Shown here: piece by piece, positions 25,501 to 38,000 of the stretch
How the letters are laid out: the number at the start of each line of letters is the position of its first letter
How positions within the stretch are numbered: position 1 is the stretch's first letter
The notes under the pieces: model-generated
Seen by the model: the letters and a program-made list of their open reading frames with translations, nothing else
What the model was told of the DNA's origin: nothing
Database searches by the model: none
DNA from: Bugula neritina
Taxonomy: Eukaryota > Bryozoa > Gymnolaemata > Cheilostomatida > Bugulidae
Assembly (NCBI GenBank): GCA_964035545.1
Contig: OZ037773.1
Coordinates: 8,336,751-8,400,750, forward strand
Reading direction: 5' to 3'
Length of the DNA: 64,000 nt
Position numbers and translations under genes: made by a program

Positions 25501-28500
25501 TATCTGGGGTTGGCGTTGTCCTTGCGCACTGGTGGACCACAGGCTAGAGCTGCGGAGGCCTTTGCATACATACAGGAAGCTATGGAGCTACTTCTTACTA
25601 AGCAGACAAACTTAGCCTTGGCTCCAGAGACTGGGTAATTATTTATTATCACTGAGGGGGGGGGGTAGTTATAGTAGCAGCACACAAAGCTTTTCACACT
25701 TTTAGACGGAGAATGAAATCTTCCCAGCACAAGTCTCTTTGAATACATGATGTTTCGAAAACGATATCTTGGGAAAACTTGTGTTCATCAACTTTAGACT
25801 TTTTAGCATGTCTCCATGTATGCAATATTTAAGTTTAGGATTTTGTTAGTTCATTTTTAAAAGTTGGCAACTCTGTCAGCTGTTAAAAGTAATCAACTCC
25901 TAGCGAGAGTAGAGAGTAGACAACTTCTATATTTGAGAGCGAGTTGACAGGAAATGATTAGTCTTGGGGGAGTCATGTTTGTTGGGGGAAATATCTCTGA
26001 TATGCAGTGATAGATTCACTCAAGAAATATTGGCTGTATAAGGTGTTCCGTAACTAATAGTAGATATATACTCTTTATATTACTAATAGTATGTATGCAC
26101 TGTATATATTATACTCTTTATATTACTAATAATGTGTATATACTGTATATATTATACTCTTTATATTAGTAATAGTGTATATGTACTCTTTATACTACTA
26201 ATACTGTGCCTGTGTATTTAGCACATATGAAATGCACTACGTCTAATACACCTGACACTAAGTTAGTTTCCATGACGATAATATTCCCACACTTGGTCTG
26301 GCACACTGCTCCGTGCCCCAATGATTCAGTTAGACAGGTAATGCAATTACCTCGCCTGACCTCTCTCTACTGACTCTCTACTAAGGTCTTGCTGCCAACA
26401 AATATACAGATTTCTCGTATAATTATATGTATATTTATTCAAAATTTGCACCTTCCCAACGTCAAAAAACAAGCCAAAGCATTCCTCGTATAATATTATG
26501 TATAACATGTGGTTATTAATTACTTTTACTCAATGATTTCCTTTGATTATGGTAATGGAGTGATTGCAATGTGTACGCATTGCTTCCTGCAGCTCATTAC
26601 GCTACCTGCGATCTACCTGCGCCATATTTATATCACATATTCTCTGCAATCTCATTGCTTGTTTTCGTGTCCAGGGTTATCCAATTGACAGAGTCGTGAA
26701 GGAATGAGTAATCACTACTCTCTTATCTCCTCTACTTGTTTGATTTAGCAAAAATAACTCATAGATTCATATACGAAGGTCAAACTAATGTCAACTGATT
26801 GAAGTTCAAAATATTTTATATTATAATTTTCATCGTTTGCATAATATTGACAAACCTGTTATTTTAAGCTCTCCTGTTAGAATGAGATCTGCAAACTCAT
26901 GATAATGTTTACTGGGGGACTAGAAGTCTATCTCTCTTAGTGGGTATTTTATTATAGCAACTTATAATGTTTTAAACTAGTATCTTCACAAATCAGAAGC
27001 TCAACAACAATCTAAACTCTGCTTTTAGCTGAAATTTCAAACTGTTTCTGTTTCTGCAGTGAGAAGCAGATGCTCGTGGAAGAGTTACTACGACTCAGTA
27101 ATGTTCATATATTACGAGGAATTATCTCCCTTGGTAAGATGATTCAGAGCAATTCTGAGATGGCTAAGAACTGCATGTCTACAGAAGATCTCTATCACAC
27201 GTGAGTAGCTGATCTGCTGCGTGAAATGACTCTAGAGATCAAATGTGCCTAAACTATTGCACCATGAGTTCACTTCGTTAGATCTCGGGCTACCTAAACA
27301 CTAGCTAGCACCCCTTATATCAATCTGTTGTTTCATGAGCCAGTCTATGTTATAGCAACATCCTGTTTTGTATAGAAAAGGGCTTTGATCGGTCTATGTT
27401 CATTAATACATATATCCTACTGTTTTTCTGCAAATAAGGGCTTTTGGTCGGTCTATCTTTATTAGTACAAACATCCTGTTGGGCTGCTAAATCATTCTTT
27501 TAAAGTTTGAAATGAAAAAGTTTTTATTTGCATAATATTATTATAATTTTATGTAACTTTAGAAAAAAAAATCAAACCTTTAAATTAACCTGTCATTTTT
27601 TCAAATGGTGTAAAAAACTTTTCTGTTGTGTTTTTGCCAACTCATGTTCTAGATCCTTCTAAAGCTATGCACATTCCCGCACTGTAGGGGACAACTCTTA
27701 CGATAACATTAAAATGTTCTTTAAAACCCTGACAAGAATTTTTAGTATATAAGTTTATAATAACTTAGTAATATATACAGAGTAGTAATAATTTATCAAG
27801 AGAAAACAACTCTGACTATTTCAGAGCTGCTCTGCTATCGACATCTGCTCTGCCCACCATAGCCCGAGGCGACCTGTACAAACAGATGGAGTGGGTGGTA
27901 CTGGACGCCCACAGTCTCCTGCTGGATATCATGCTAGCTAGGGCGGATGACCCTCAGCATGTTGTGAAACGCTGCCAGGGCCTGAGTGCGTTCATCAGAT
28001 GCGCCACAATCGGAGAGAATCCTCAGCTTGCTGCCCTCCAGCTGAAGGTGAGTCAGCTGTCTGATAACTGCTGACTAGAACTCAGGCTAACTTGCCGTAC
28101 GGTATTATGTGCTACTATGGAGTCCTAGGCTAGCACATGTCAGTTGGTTTAACGATGCATGTTACTCATTAGAATTAAGTTGAACACAATCTGTTACCAC
28201 ACAATACCAAATAGAAGACAGAGTTATAATCATCGCTCTGTGTTTAGAACGGCACAACCCTGTACCCATGTAATGTTAGTGCTGATTCCTTTAGACCAGC
28301 AAGGCTCTGGTGTCCATTCAACCTAGCAGTAGCCAAGCTCTCTACTTGCTTGGCGTGGCGCAGCTAGCCATATTTGACCTTGACCCTAAAGGTGAAGGGG
28401 CGGAGTTACTTCTAGAAGACTGTAAGAGATCATTGAGAGCCAGTATTGAGATGGAGGGAAAGTCAACACATTCAGACCTGCCATCTGATCTCAAAGGTGA

Positions 28501-31500
28501 GTTCAGACCTGCCATCTACTTGTTGAAGCATATTGCTAACCATCTTTCTAGTATATATGTTGTCTTGATTGATTAACTGAATGAGTTTATTTCTCAATAT
28601 GAAAATTTTAAATAACTAAATTTATTTAGAGGAATATAATATTTCAAGCTCCGTAATGCTCACCATTACTAATGGTTTGATAAAGTTTTTCAAATTAATG
28701 TAAGTAATGCCCCTCTGTTGTATTTCTGTTGAATACTAAATTATAAATGAACTGTCGTATGCAAAGATAACATGATTTCTCAAATACTTGTCTTATTTTG
28801 TCTTATGCTATGGTGCATCTGCTATGATACAGAAAGTAAAATGCCAATAGCGGGAGTTGAACGCTTACACCATTAATTATTCCTCAGTTACCTGTAAATC
28901 ACAAACTTTTACATTCGCTCAGCATCTTCAAGTATTAGAGGACATATTCGGCTTGAGTAATTTCTATAAAGCTGTAATCTTGATGCTAAGCTGCATTGGC
29001 GACTTATGATTTTTTCTAGAACAAGTTTGGTGGAAAGAGAAACAGTCCTCTAGCATCAAACAATCCACAAAGGAAGAGCCAAGCTCTGCTCCCGCTGCTC
29101 GGGGTGCTCCATCTCGGGGAAGAGGGGCTACTGCGGGACGGGGTACTGCCGTCCCTAGAGGTTCTCCTGCAGCGAGAGGTGCTGCAGCTAAAGCTGCTCC
29201 TATTAAGCCAGCTGCCAACCAGAAGTCTCAGCAGGTAGCGTTTCTACAGGTAGTGTGTCTACAGGTAGCGTTTCTACAGGTAGTGTGTCTACAGGTAGTG
29301 TTTCTACGGGTAGTGTTTCTACGGGTAGCTTCTCATAAAGGTGGCTATGTGACTACAGGAGAAAATGAAATCTAAAGTTTCGCAGAGTATTAGAGTAACA
29401 TGAGTTGCAAGCTAACTGGGTGGTAGAGCTATGTAGGCAGTAAGGCTAGGCCTGTTAGCTATTCTAGTGTTTCTAATATTTCTGTCATCTTGTCTATTTT
29501 TGTAACTTGAAAAAGATTTAGAATATATCTGCTGCTTTGATTTCGGCACATCCTGACAACTTGATTGGAGCCATTCCAATATAATCTTGAGTTAACATCA
29601 AATGTCTATTTCCTAGATCTCTGTTGGAATGAGTAGATTTATGATGTCTATATTTAGTACCAGGTATTTGTAGTCTTTAGATTGACAGCATTTTTATATG
29701 TTTTATGAGCTGTGATGTGATGGCGACTGGGGGTGGGGCGTAGAAACAATTGGAATATATATAGGAATCATTGATATGATCACAAATGCTGTTCCTCATT
29801 CAGTTTAATGTAGTCAATACTAATCTTTTAATCTCCACTTTTTCTGGCACTATTGAGAAGACTGTTGAAGAGGTGTTTTACAATGAGTGTAGCCTGGGGT
29901 CTATTGACTAAGTGTAACCTGGGCTCTATTGGTTAAGTGTAGCCTAGGAATCAGCTGTTCCGATGTTGAACTAGTGAATACCAAGTTCAAATTTGAACCA
30001 ATAATTAGACATCTAATCTGACGTTTATCATTTTAAAGTCACAATTTCTGTGAAAACCAAGAAAGTAAGAATTTTTTTGTGGTATATAAAACTTTCCCCT
30101 AACTGTGCTGGCGGCATAGTTTGATGACCTAAAATGTAGCACATACAGAGGTAGTTATTACCAGGCACCCTTCCCGGCACTACTTATGGCGCCCCTCCCT
30201 ACACCCACCTGTACTTTAAGCCTCCTGTCCACAGCTGCTTCCCAAATAAATTGAAAAGTGAATATCTAGACACTTCCTACTGGTTTGTTAGTCACCTGTC
30301 ACTCATCTGTCACTTATCTGTCACTTATCTGTCACCAGTCACCTGTCACCCACCTGTTTGCTAGATCTGGCAGCAATTAGAGACTGTTAAAATATTGGTA
30401 ATTATTTCATTATATGCAATATGCCTTTTTATATTTGATTTATGACTCCATGTTGAAATGTATGCAGATTTTAAAAACCGCATATGAATGTTGGACACTT
30501 TATAGAATCACCCAATTAGCACTTACCTCTATAATTTAACTGAAAGGAAAAACTCAGATTCTTTGCAGAAGTGAAGAGAATTGGTCATCTCTAAGCAATA
30601 TCTTACGGGAAGGCATAGTGACATAATTTCCATTAGTTGTGAAGACAAAGTACTATGCTGGTGTACTTTTGACTTCAACATCATGAAATGTGTTTACTGT
30701 TAGTTATTCATTTACATCACAATATAGGAAGGCATACAGGGATAGTGTGTTCTGTTGCAAATACATGTGTATGCATTTTTTTATAAAAAAATAACATATT
30801 ATTGAGTTTTGTTTGTTTGAAATAAAAGATCTTGTGCTCCGTCATGGCTTTTACTGCGTTAAATGCAAAGTTTGCTATGATGTCAATGGAGATGTTCAAA
30901 TTTCATGTTTAGTTGCTTTTCTGAACAATGCACCAGAGCATATACTTATTAGAAGAGACAGCATCAGTGTATACTCTTTCTTTTAACAGACTGCAAGTTC
31001 TAAAGCCACTGCAGCAGCCAAGCCAGCTGCCAGAGGGGCGGCTGCCGCTAGAGGAACAGGTCGGGGTGCTGCTAAAGCTGCTGCACCAGCCCCTACTGGT
31101 ACTAACTCTGAAGCTAAGAACTCCACTAAAGTTGAACAGGTGTCAAACAGTAAGTATATTTTTAAGCAGCCTTAAACTCAATTCATTTTTAATAATAATA
31201 ATGGAGATGTTTAAAGTTTTAAATTATGATAAATGAGGTATTGTATAGGTTGAATGCTGAGGTTGTATATCATATGATTATCTTTTCCTGCTGTAAGTCT
31301 GCTGTAAATAAAGTCTTGAGATTTCAAGAAAGCCATTAACTTACGGCCACCCTCCGTCAATTGTACTCTTCCCTCATTAATTATTCCTAACCAACTTTGG
31401 TCAGGATAACATAAAAGAATATGTAAAGCTTTTGATGGATTAGTCTTTATTATATTTGTAACATATAATACACAGCAATCAGGGTTTAATGACATGAGAA

Positions 31501-34206
31501 GGTCGAGCTAACCTTGGGAAAAGGCAATTAATTAACTTTAGGGCGGATTCGTGGAATGTTATTATTTTATTTTTTGCCAGACTAAAAAACTGAAAATTAC
31601 AATTTTGAAGCTTTTCTAACCAAGTCTATGATCATAGTTTCTCCTAACTGAGAGAATTTGACTTCTATTTACCTCTGAGTTGTATTTCCATCTTACTCAT
31701 ATGATCTGCTACTCACCCTAAAATTATATGAATCATAGTCATGATAGAATTAATAACATGGCATATCTTGTACAGGGACGAAGTTCCCAGTCAAATCAAC
31801 TGCTTCTGGTATTTCCAGCATGGCTGGTTGTTCTGTCAGTTGCTGATTTCATAGTTTTTGGTGTAAAATATCTATTTCTCTCAGAATCACATACCAATAT
31901 GTTTGCTAGAAATATTTTTATGTACTATTTAAATACAATGATTGTTGTGTTGTTGTTTTTCCAATTTACACAAATATTTTGGAATAACTTTTTGGGAGGG
32001 AAAGGAACTTTTTGTAATTGGTTGAGTAATCAAACATTCTCATACCTGTTGACAGTACACCTGTTGACAGTGCACCTGTTGACAGTGCACATGTTGACAG
32101 TGCGCCTATTGAAAGTGCACATGTTGACAGTGCGCCTATTGAAAGTGTACATGATGAGAGCATGCAATGTGCATAGACTACACTTTTTATTGAATTTATA
32201 TTAACTTTCACATTGTTTTCATAATTTATCATACTATATTGTAATAGATTTATGAAAAAAAAAACAACTTCAAAACACAAGTTACAGTCGATTGTTTCAG
32301 TACATTACCAACTACTAGGGTGCTTTGACACAGTGAGAGTGTGAAAGTTCCTGGTGCACACCATCTTCTGGAGGGGGGAGGGGTGGTGGAGGGGGGAGGG
32401 GTGGTGGAGGGGGGAGGGTGGCGTAATCTTTTAGAGCAAATAACAACTGTGTGAATTTACTAATATTTGGAGTAATTGATTATAATTAGCAGATTTGAGG
32501 GGGTTGTTGGCTACTGTGACATAACAAACATAATATTTTGCAATCCAAATAGGACAATGTTGTTTAGCAACTGTTAGGTATTGTAATTTGTTGTTGAGCT
32601 GTGTCAAACCATAACAGGGAAATAAGGGAATGAGGGAAATATCTAATTGTTTATATCACTCTGGAATACCAAATTAGTAATAATTGACCAAAGAGTTGTT
32701 TGGTGCCATCTTCTACGGTTTTCAACTTCAGTTATGATCGAAAAGCTATAAAGCTTATATTACTACTAGCTGGTGTGGTGAGGTAATGCTGCTAGCAGGT
32801 ATGTTGGATGTGAAGAAACCAACTTGTTTATCGAAATGATTTTTGCGCCAGGTACCCCAACTGACAGTGCCAGTTCTCTCCCTCCAACACCAAAGACTCT
32901 ACCCGCAGTGCTCAACCGGACGACCTACCACGCTAGACTCGCTCTGGCTCGAGCTTTCATCAGGGAGGAGGCAAAAGATGAAACTGAGGCTGAGAAATAT
33001 TACCAGGAAGTGATGGTGATGGCCCCGGAGGTACTTATTGTTGACTTCAACAACTCAAGTCTTACTTTAACTGCCCAAGTATTACTTTAACAGTTCAAGT
33101 TTTACTTGAGAAAATATGATGGTATTTAAGTCATTTTAACATCAATGTAGTCTTTATGCTTACTATGCTTATAGGTACATGATGCTTACTATGCTTATAG
33201 GTACATGGTGCTTACTATGCTTATAGGTACATGGTGCTTACTATGCTTATAGTTACATGGTGCTTACTATGCTTATAGGTACATGATGCTTACATTGAAC
33301 TGGCCGACATGAAACTGAAATCAGACCCTCTCGGAGCTGTTGATATTTATTGCAAATTTCCCGTGCCAGAAGAGCCCAGTTTTGATGATGCGTACATATT
33401 TGGGGAGATTGTTCTGCTGCTGTTTAAACACGAAAAGTACGATCATCCTCACCTGGCCGACAATATGATTAGACTGGGACGTATCATGGGCATTGGTAAG
33501 TTAGTCCCAGCTGGTGCATTTCACTATTCTGTAGTCTAGATGGTAGATAATAACTATAGAATAATGCTGGAATGGACATGTAAAAATCAATGTATTAGCC
33601 AAGTTTAAACATAACTCTTCTTCTATATATATAAGTGCAAACATAGAAATGTATTTATACAAATTCTAGTGTACAGACTGTAAATACTGGGATGTACTGT
33701 GTCGAAAAACTTTGCTATGCCAATGCTAGGGGTTAAACCCTGATAGTATTATAGGTGAGGGCATTTGGTACTATAAGGGTACACCTCCCCCCCCGGATGG
33801 GGGGGTACACAACTTTGCTCAATAAACTTGTTCATGAAATATAGAAAGTCCTGGAATAACCTTGAGATCATTGATACAAACAAATCTATTTCTTTACAAG
33901 TTATCCTTTCTTGTCTGCAGGTTATACTTTTTTTCTGCAGGTTATCCTTTCTTGTCTGCAGGTTATACTTTCTTGTCTGCAGGTTATACTTTCTTGTCTG
34001 CAGCTTATACTTTCTCTTCTGCAGGTTATACTTTCTCTTCTACAGGTTATACTTTCTCTTCTGCAGGTTACCTTGATAAGTATGTAAAGAAGCTGGAGGA
34101 GAAATATAAAAATGACCTGCTGAAGAAAGTTTATGCCGGAGTAAACAGGAAGTCTGTAGATGACCCGGATATGATACAGTTCTTCAAGTTCAAGTACTGG
34201 GATTAG
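19576..34206 (+). CDS. cadherin-like beta-sandwich / TPR protein, 1101 aa, 20 exons
   Basis: Exons: 19576-19737, 20711-20915, 21131-21297, 21428-21606, 21723-21841, 22405-22478, 22943-23108, 23414-23592, 23984-24112, 24259-24360, 24829-25037, 25497-25634, 27060-27200, 27825-28047, 28295-28496, 29020-29234, 30990-31149, 32852-33030, 33279-33495 and 34067-34206. All are GT-AG with consistent phases. Residues 1-110 contain two copies of a 'L..L.v..g.LsPeFd...yeY' pattern (LTVKPAKLSPTFNSKVFEYS, LSVDKGHLSPEFDSQHDEYW), typical of cadherin-like beta-sandwich domains (PF12733 type). A third, weaker copy follows to about 190. TPR-like helices occur near 375-410, 510-580 and 935-1010. Residues about 820-915 are Ala/Gly/Arg-rich and look like a flexible, possibly nucleic-acid-binding linker. 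There is no signal peptide or membrane segment, so it is probably cytoplasmic. I know no standard name or function. Adjacency to the coiled-coil gene hints at a cytoskeletal or ciliary role, which is only inference. Confidence 0.9.
22024..22390 (+). repeat. 20-bp minisatellite in intron 5
   Basis: About 18 copies of tgtgtcagtgtagtataaca fill the second half of intron 5 and end 14 bp before the exon 6 acceptor. Unlike several neighbours, the unit contains no AG|GT junction. Confidence 0.92.
22490..22567 (+). repeat. gatacgatat short repeat after exon 6 donor
   Basis: Repeats of 5-10 bp (gatacgatat, gatatgatac) begin 11 bp after the exon 6 donor at 22479. Confidence 0.85.
23096..23412 (+). repeat. 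36-bp minisatellite spanning the exon 7 donor
   Basis: Nine copies of a unit containing cctacaacaccaggtgaagt. The first copy is the 3' end of exon 7 (CCTGCAACACCAG) plus its donor, and eight further copies fill intron 7. Each unit recreates CCAG|GTgaag or CCAG|GTaaag, and the final acceptor (catattacag) falls inside the repeat pattern. Confidence 0.93.
24352..24828 (+). repeat. 34-bp minisatellite filling intron 10
   Basis: About 14 copies of gctactcaggtactgtgtat plus agcacatactgcat. The array begins within coding exon 10 (GCTACTCAG|GTACTG) and runs to the exon 11 acceptor, so intron 10 is essentially nothing but junction-containing repeats. Most units have CTCAG|GTACTG. Confidence 0.93.
29235..29336 (+). 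repeat. 15-bp repeat at the exon 16 donor
   Basis: Six or seven copies of gtagtgtttctacag start exactly at the first intronic base. Each unit ends in a pyrimidine-rich TTCTACAG and the next begins GTAG, so adjacent units form TCTACAG|GTAG, a strong zero-length-exon (recursive splice) shape. Confidence 0.9.
32041..32162 (+). repeat. 15-21 bp repeat in intron 17
   Basis: Imperfect copies of ctgttgacagtgcac. The repeat generates matched open frames on both strands (a Leu-Leu-Thr-Val-His pattern on plus), which I treat as artefacts. Confidence 0.8.
32370..32424 (+). repeat. G-rich repeat with quadruplex potential, intron 17
   Basis: Three copies of ggaggggggaggggtggt, giving six closely spaced runs of three to six G on the sense strand. 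RNA or DNA quadruplex formation is plausible. Confidence 0.85.
33164..33293 (+). repeat. 26-bp repeat spanning the exon 19 acceptor
   Basis: Five copies of gcttatag|gtacatgatgcttactat. The last copy is the true acceptor and the first 15 coding bases of exon 19 (GTACATGATGCTTAC). The four upstream copies therefore carry near-identical acceptor-like sites followed by the same coding bases. One copy has agtt in place of aggt. Confidence 0.92.
33897..34071 (+). repeat. 21-bp repeat at the exon 20 acceptor
   Basis: Eight copies of gttatactttcttgtctgcag end exactly at the exon 20 acceptor, and exon 20 begins GTTACCTTG, a diverged unit start. Each copy has a complete polypyrimidine tract plus CAG, so intron 19 ends in a row of near-equivalent 3' splice sites. 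Confidence 0.93.
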
Positions 34207-35639
34207 GAACCAGGGGGGGGGGGTTCTGTCCCCTCTTTGTCTGCACTGCTAACTGTAGAATATACGTGTGTTACACACCAGGTAGCTATATACATGTGTT
34301 TAATATACCAGTAACTGTGTGATATACATGTAAATAACATACATGTAATTGTAGAATACATACAAGTATATTATAACATAAGACACAGTTTTTGACCTGG
34401 GAATATTGTGAAACTTCACCCTTTATTTGAGCTTCCACTACAATATTGCTCAATTCTATTAATTATTTCTACATATTTATGACTTTGCAAAGTCTTATCT
34501 AATTATACGGATTGTTTTTGCTCCAATCTACTGTGATTTAAGGAGACTTAGATTATTTATATTAGAAGCGTTTTCTGTGATATGTGTTGGTTTTATGATT
34601 GTAGATTTTTTTTTCATAGCTGCTTTAAACTGTTAGAATCAAAAGTAAATGAATAAATAATGTGAAATGCTGTTTGTATATCAGTACCTGAGCTCAGTTG
34701 ACCATAGAACTCCCGATAAATAATTTTAGAGCATTATACAAAATATTGTTATAAATACTACCAAACTGGTTTCACGGACCACCAGGCTGGTTCCATGAAC
34801 TATCAGACTAGTCTCAAACTATAACAGCTTCAAGACATTACACAGGGTTGCCAAGGGATGTGAAAATTTTCAATCATGAAAGCGAAAATCACTCAAGTGT
34901 GTAGATTTATCATCAGCAGATGCGAGTTTCGAGTTTTTGATGCAGACGGTACTTGACATGGCCTCCTGCTTCAATGTTTTATGTCTGACAATACTGTTTG
35001 CCAGGTACTTTATTGTCTTTAGCACTTAGGAATCCAGTCCTTTTATTTGTCAGTAGAAAGTTAAAGAATTTTCAATTAGTTGAAAATATGAAATTAAATG
35101 GTTTAAGTAAGGACTGCAAGGTAAAACAATAACAATCTCTAAACTTTTTTTACCTTGTAATAGCCAATATTTGTTAGTTTTGTTGCTAAAAATTATGTTT
35201 TTTTCAGTCAGTCTGAGCTCTCAAGCCTGAATTATAGATGGAAAATTCTAAAATTGACTCTCTTTCTTGAGAGGTATGCTAGAACTGAAAGTTTTTGGCA
35301 CATGTGCCTGAACCTTTATTTGAATTTTAATGGCTGATTTATGCAAATGTGTGACTAAATAGGAACACAATATACATGTATGTATGCAGCCTTGTTGTCA
35401 ACATGGAGTCTGAGTTTGCTATGTTTGAGCTAATGGCACCCTTTAACAGCACGTATACAGAAGGAAACAAATGTGTTTATCTGTAGGAATGACTAATTCA
35501 ATAAACATTAATTACAAGACTTCCCACTGTCAAACTCTAGTGTTATACTTTCATTCATAATAGAAAAAGCTGAAACTTTCACTTTTTCTCAGGTAATTAC
35601 CCAATCAATATGATGGGATTGAAGCCTTTGGTAAAATGT

Positions 35640-35880
35640 TGAATGTGCCATCAACAAAAGTTACAATTATAATTCTAATAACTTCCACCGAAGGTGTATG
35701 TTTGAAGTGGTATGGTTGGCTCATGTGACGGTGTCTGCATTCTTTACTGAAGATGGTTGGCTCCTCCCTCAGTTCTCTGTCTGCCAGCCTCCGTCTCATA
35801 AATTGGCATTTTCTAGACCTTAGCAGGTTTTCTTTAGCAATTCTTCGTATGAAGTTTGAGCTCGTGACACAGCCCCTTAA
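35640..35880 (-). CDS. possible orphan coding exon(s), minus strand
   Basis: A minus-strand frame of 112 codons at 35943-35605 includes a charged, non-repetitive stretch (RRIAKENLLRSRKCQFMRRR, then HMSQPYHFKHTPS) whose composition is unlike the AT-driven open frames elsewhere in intergenic DNA. About 0.5 kb upstream, 36340-36450 (-) reads GSTKFCTGNAFYVMEVLAWF before a stop. I could not join the two with matching splice phases and recognise no family. They may be exons of an unmodelled gene or chance. Confidence 0.2.
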
Positions 35881-37807
35881 AGAACAGTATGTTTGCAAAA
35901 TGAGAAAACCCACATGGTTGTTGAAACCTCTGGATAGACTCATTGATTTTGTGGGACATGAAAATTTTTTGCGAAAGAGTTGTGTATTTAATAAAAATAA
36001 AGAAAAATTTTGGGTAGGGATTGTTACAATACTGGTTTTCTAAAAAAAGCTATGCTGTAAGACAGTTGTGTTCTAACATCTTTTCTTGTGAAGATTATCT
36101 TCAACTTGTACTCTATCAAAAACTCCAATTCACCAAGGTTTATTTCTTTTCATTAACACCTAAATTTTTTTTAATCAGGCTTATAAAAGTTGAAATTTCA
36201 TTGTTGCTAATATTTTATTTTTCATTGAAGTAATTGAATCATAAAGAATGAAACCGACATTCCTTCATTCTGGAGACCAGCCAGTATTGTTTTGTTTTCA
36301 GAGAAAAAATAGAATAGTTTAAATTTGACTTTCAGACTCAACCAAGTAAGAGAAGGCAGCAAGATGTGAACCAAGCCAATACTTCCATCACGTAGAATGC
36401 ATTTCCTGTGCAGAACTTGGTGCTTCCAGCTTCCTGTAGGCTACGTAAAGTATTATGAGGCACCGTAACGGGACATTTGGCATTCCTCATCAACAATATA
36501 AATTTATTAGTATTTGTTGTGCTAGATTACAGGAGATTGTAATCTTTTAATCTAAAACAATTCTAAAGATCTTAACTGTTTGTGGCATATAATAGGTAAA
36601 GTACTTGTGTACATCCTTTGATTACAGATTACAATACCGGTTCTTGCATTTCAAACTCAGTAAACTGAAGAGCTAGCTGACTGACACAGCAGTGTGCACA
36701 TGTGGTTTGTATTTTTTTCTAATTTTTCTACAGTACCTATTGAAAATTTCCAACGTGAACAGGCGAACATCAAGCTTAAGTAAATTTGGTGAAATATAAA
36801 CACAATGTCTACAACATGGTAGCATAGTGGTTCATTCACACCAAATTTATTGTATACATTAAAACACTACACTAACACACTAGCTATTGTATACACTCAC
36901 AACTCACAACATTAAATTGTAAAACCTTAAATTCAGCATTAGACCTTGAGAAGTGTAGTTGTTTATATACCATGACATGCTGCTTGGATTTATGTGACTT
37001 GAATAAGACACTCACTTACTTGTCAAAAGCAATCTTATTTATTAATGTTGCATCATATCAGCTTATAGTAAAAAATGACCAGCTAAATTCGGCATTATTA
37101 TATGAAAAGGTAAATTATAACAATTATTGTACTAAATATACCACTATTGTCTACAGTAGCACTTCCATAGGTCTTGTCAGCTTCCTCTCCAAAATCCTGT
37201 ATGCCAGCCATGTCTTTCTAATCTGCATTAAGTCCTATTGTTGCTACAACACAAGTATAAATCAGGTGCCCGCTCTCTCTGGTGACACATCACTGTAGTG
37301 CCCTCTCTCTCTCTGGTAACAGAGTACTGTAGTGTCCTGTCACTCTGATGACACAGCACTGTAGTACCCTGTAACTTAATAGTATAATATAATGCAATAT
37401 AATATAATACAATCATGTAATGTATCATGTTATATAATCATGAAATGTGATGTTATATCATTTTGCAATATATAATGTTATCGTACAATAGAAGTAGTTC
37501 ACTGATGCAAAGTTTCAAAAAATATCTTATATAAGTTTTATAATGGTACAAGCCTCTGCAGCTTCAACTGCTTAATCTGTTTTCCTCAAACAGTTGGTGC
37601 TGATAGTTCTACATTGACTTGAATATTCTATACTGCAACATATGTATGCATATTATACAAAGTATAAGTATTCTATAGGCTCATTACACTGTTGCAAGGC
37701 TTACAGAAGTAAGGTGCTTGCAAGGTGCTTACAAGGTGTTTACAAGGTACTCCTTGAAAGGTGTCAGTGCAATCACATTAATCTTAGCCCCTCCCCACTC
37801 AAACGCC

Positions 37808-38000
37808 ATTTGCATTAATAACGGATTCAGAAAAGTAATTATGGCTCGTTTGTTTGAATAACACTTAATACAAGGTGGTCGAAGGACTTCCTGAAAATGT
37901 GTTACATCCAGTCTGAGTAATTATATTCTCACAGTTTCTCATCCGTCTAGAGACAAACTATGTCACCCTCCACCTTACTAATGTGAATTATTATGCAAAT
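37808..38000. promoter_or_regulatory. two octamer (POU-type) motifs upstream of the secreted protein gene
   Basis: ATTTGCAT at 37808-37815 and ATGCAAAT at 37993-38000 are perfect, oppositely oriented octamers 185 bp apart, both followed or preceded by TTAAT-type homeodomain words. The block from about 37.78 to 38.06 kb is of higher complexity than its surroundings. A cis-regulatory role for the gene starting at 38321 is an inference. Confidence 0.4.

Noticed and set aside
31728-32280. 158-codon hydrophobic plus-strand frame and 104-codon minus frame in intron 17
   Set aside because: AT-driven hydrophobic composition followed by a tandem repeat, no splice sites or family resemblance.
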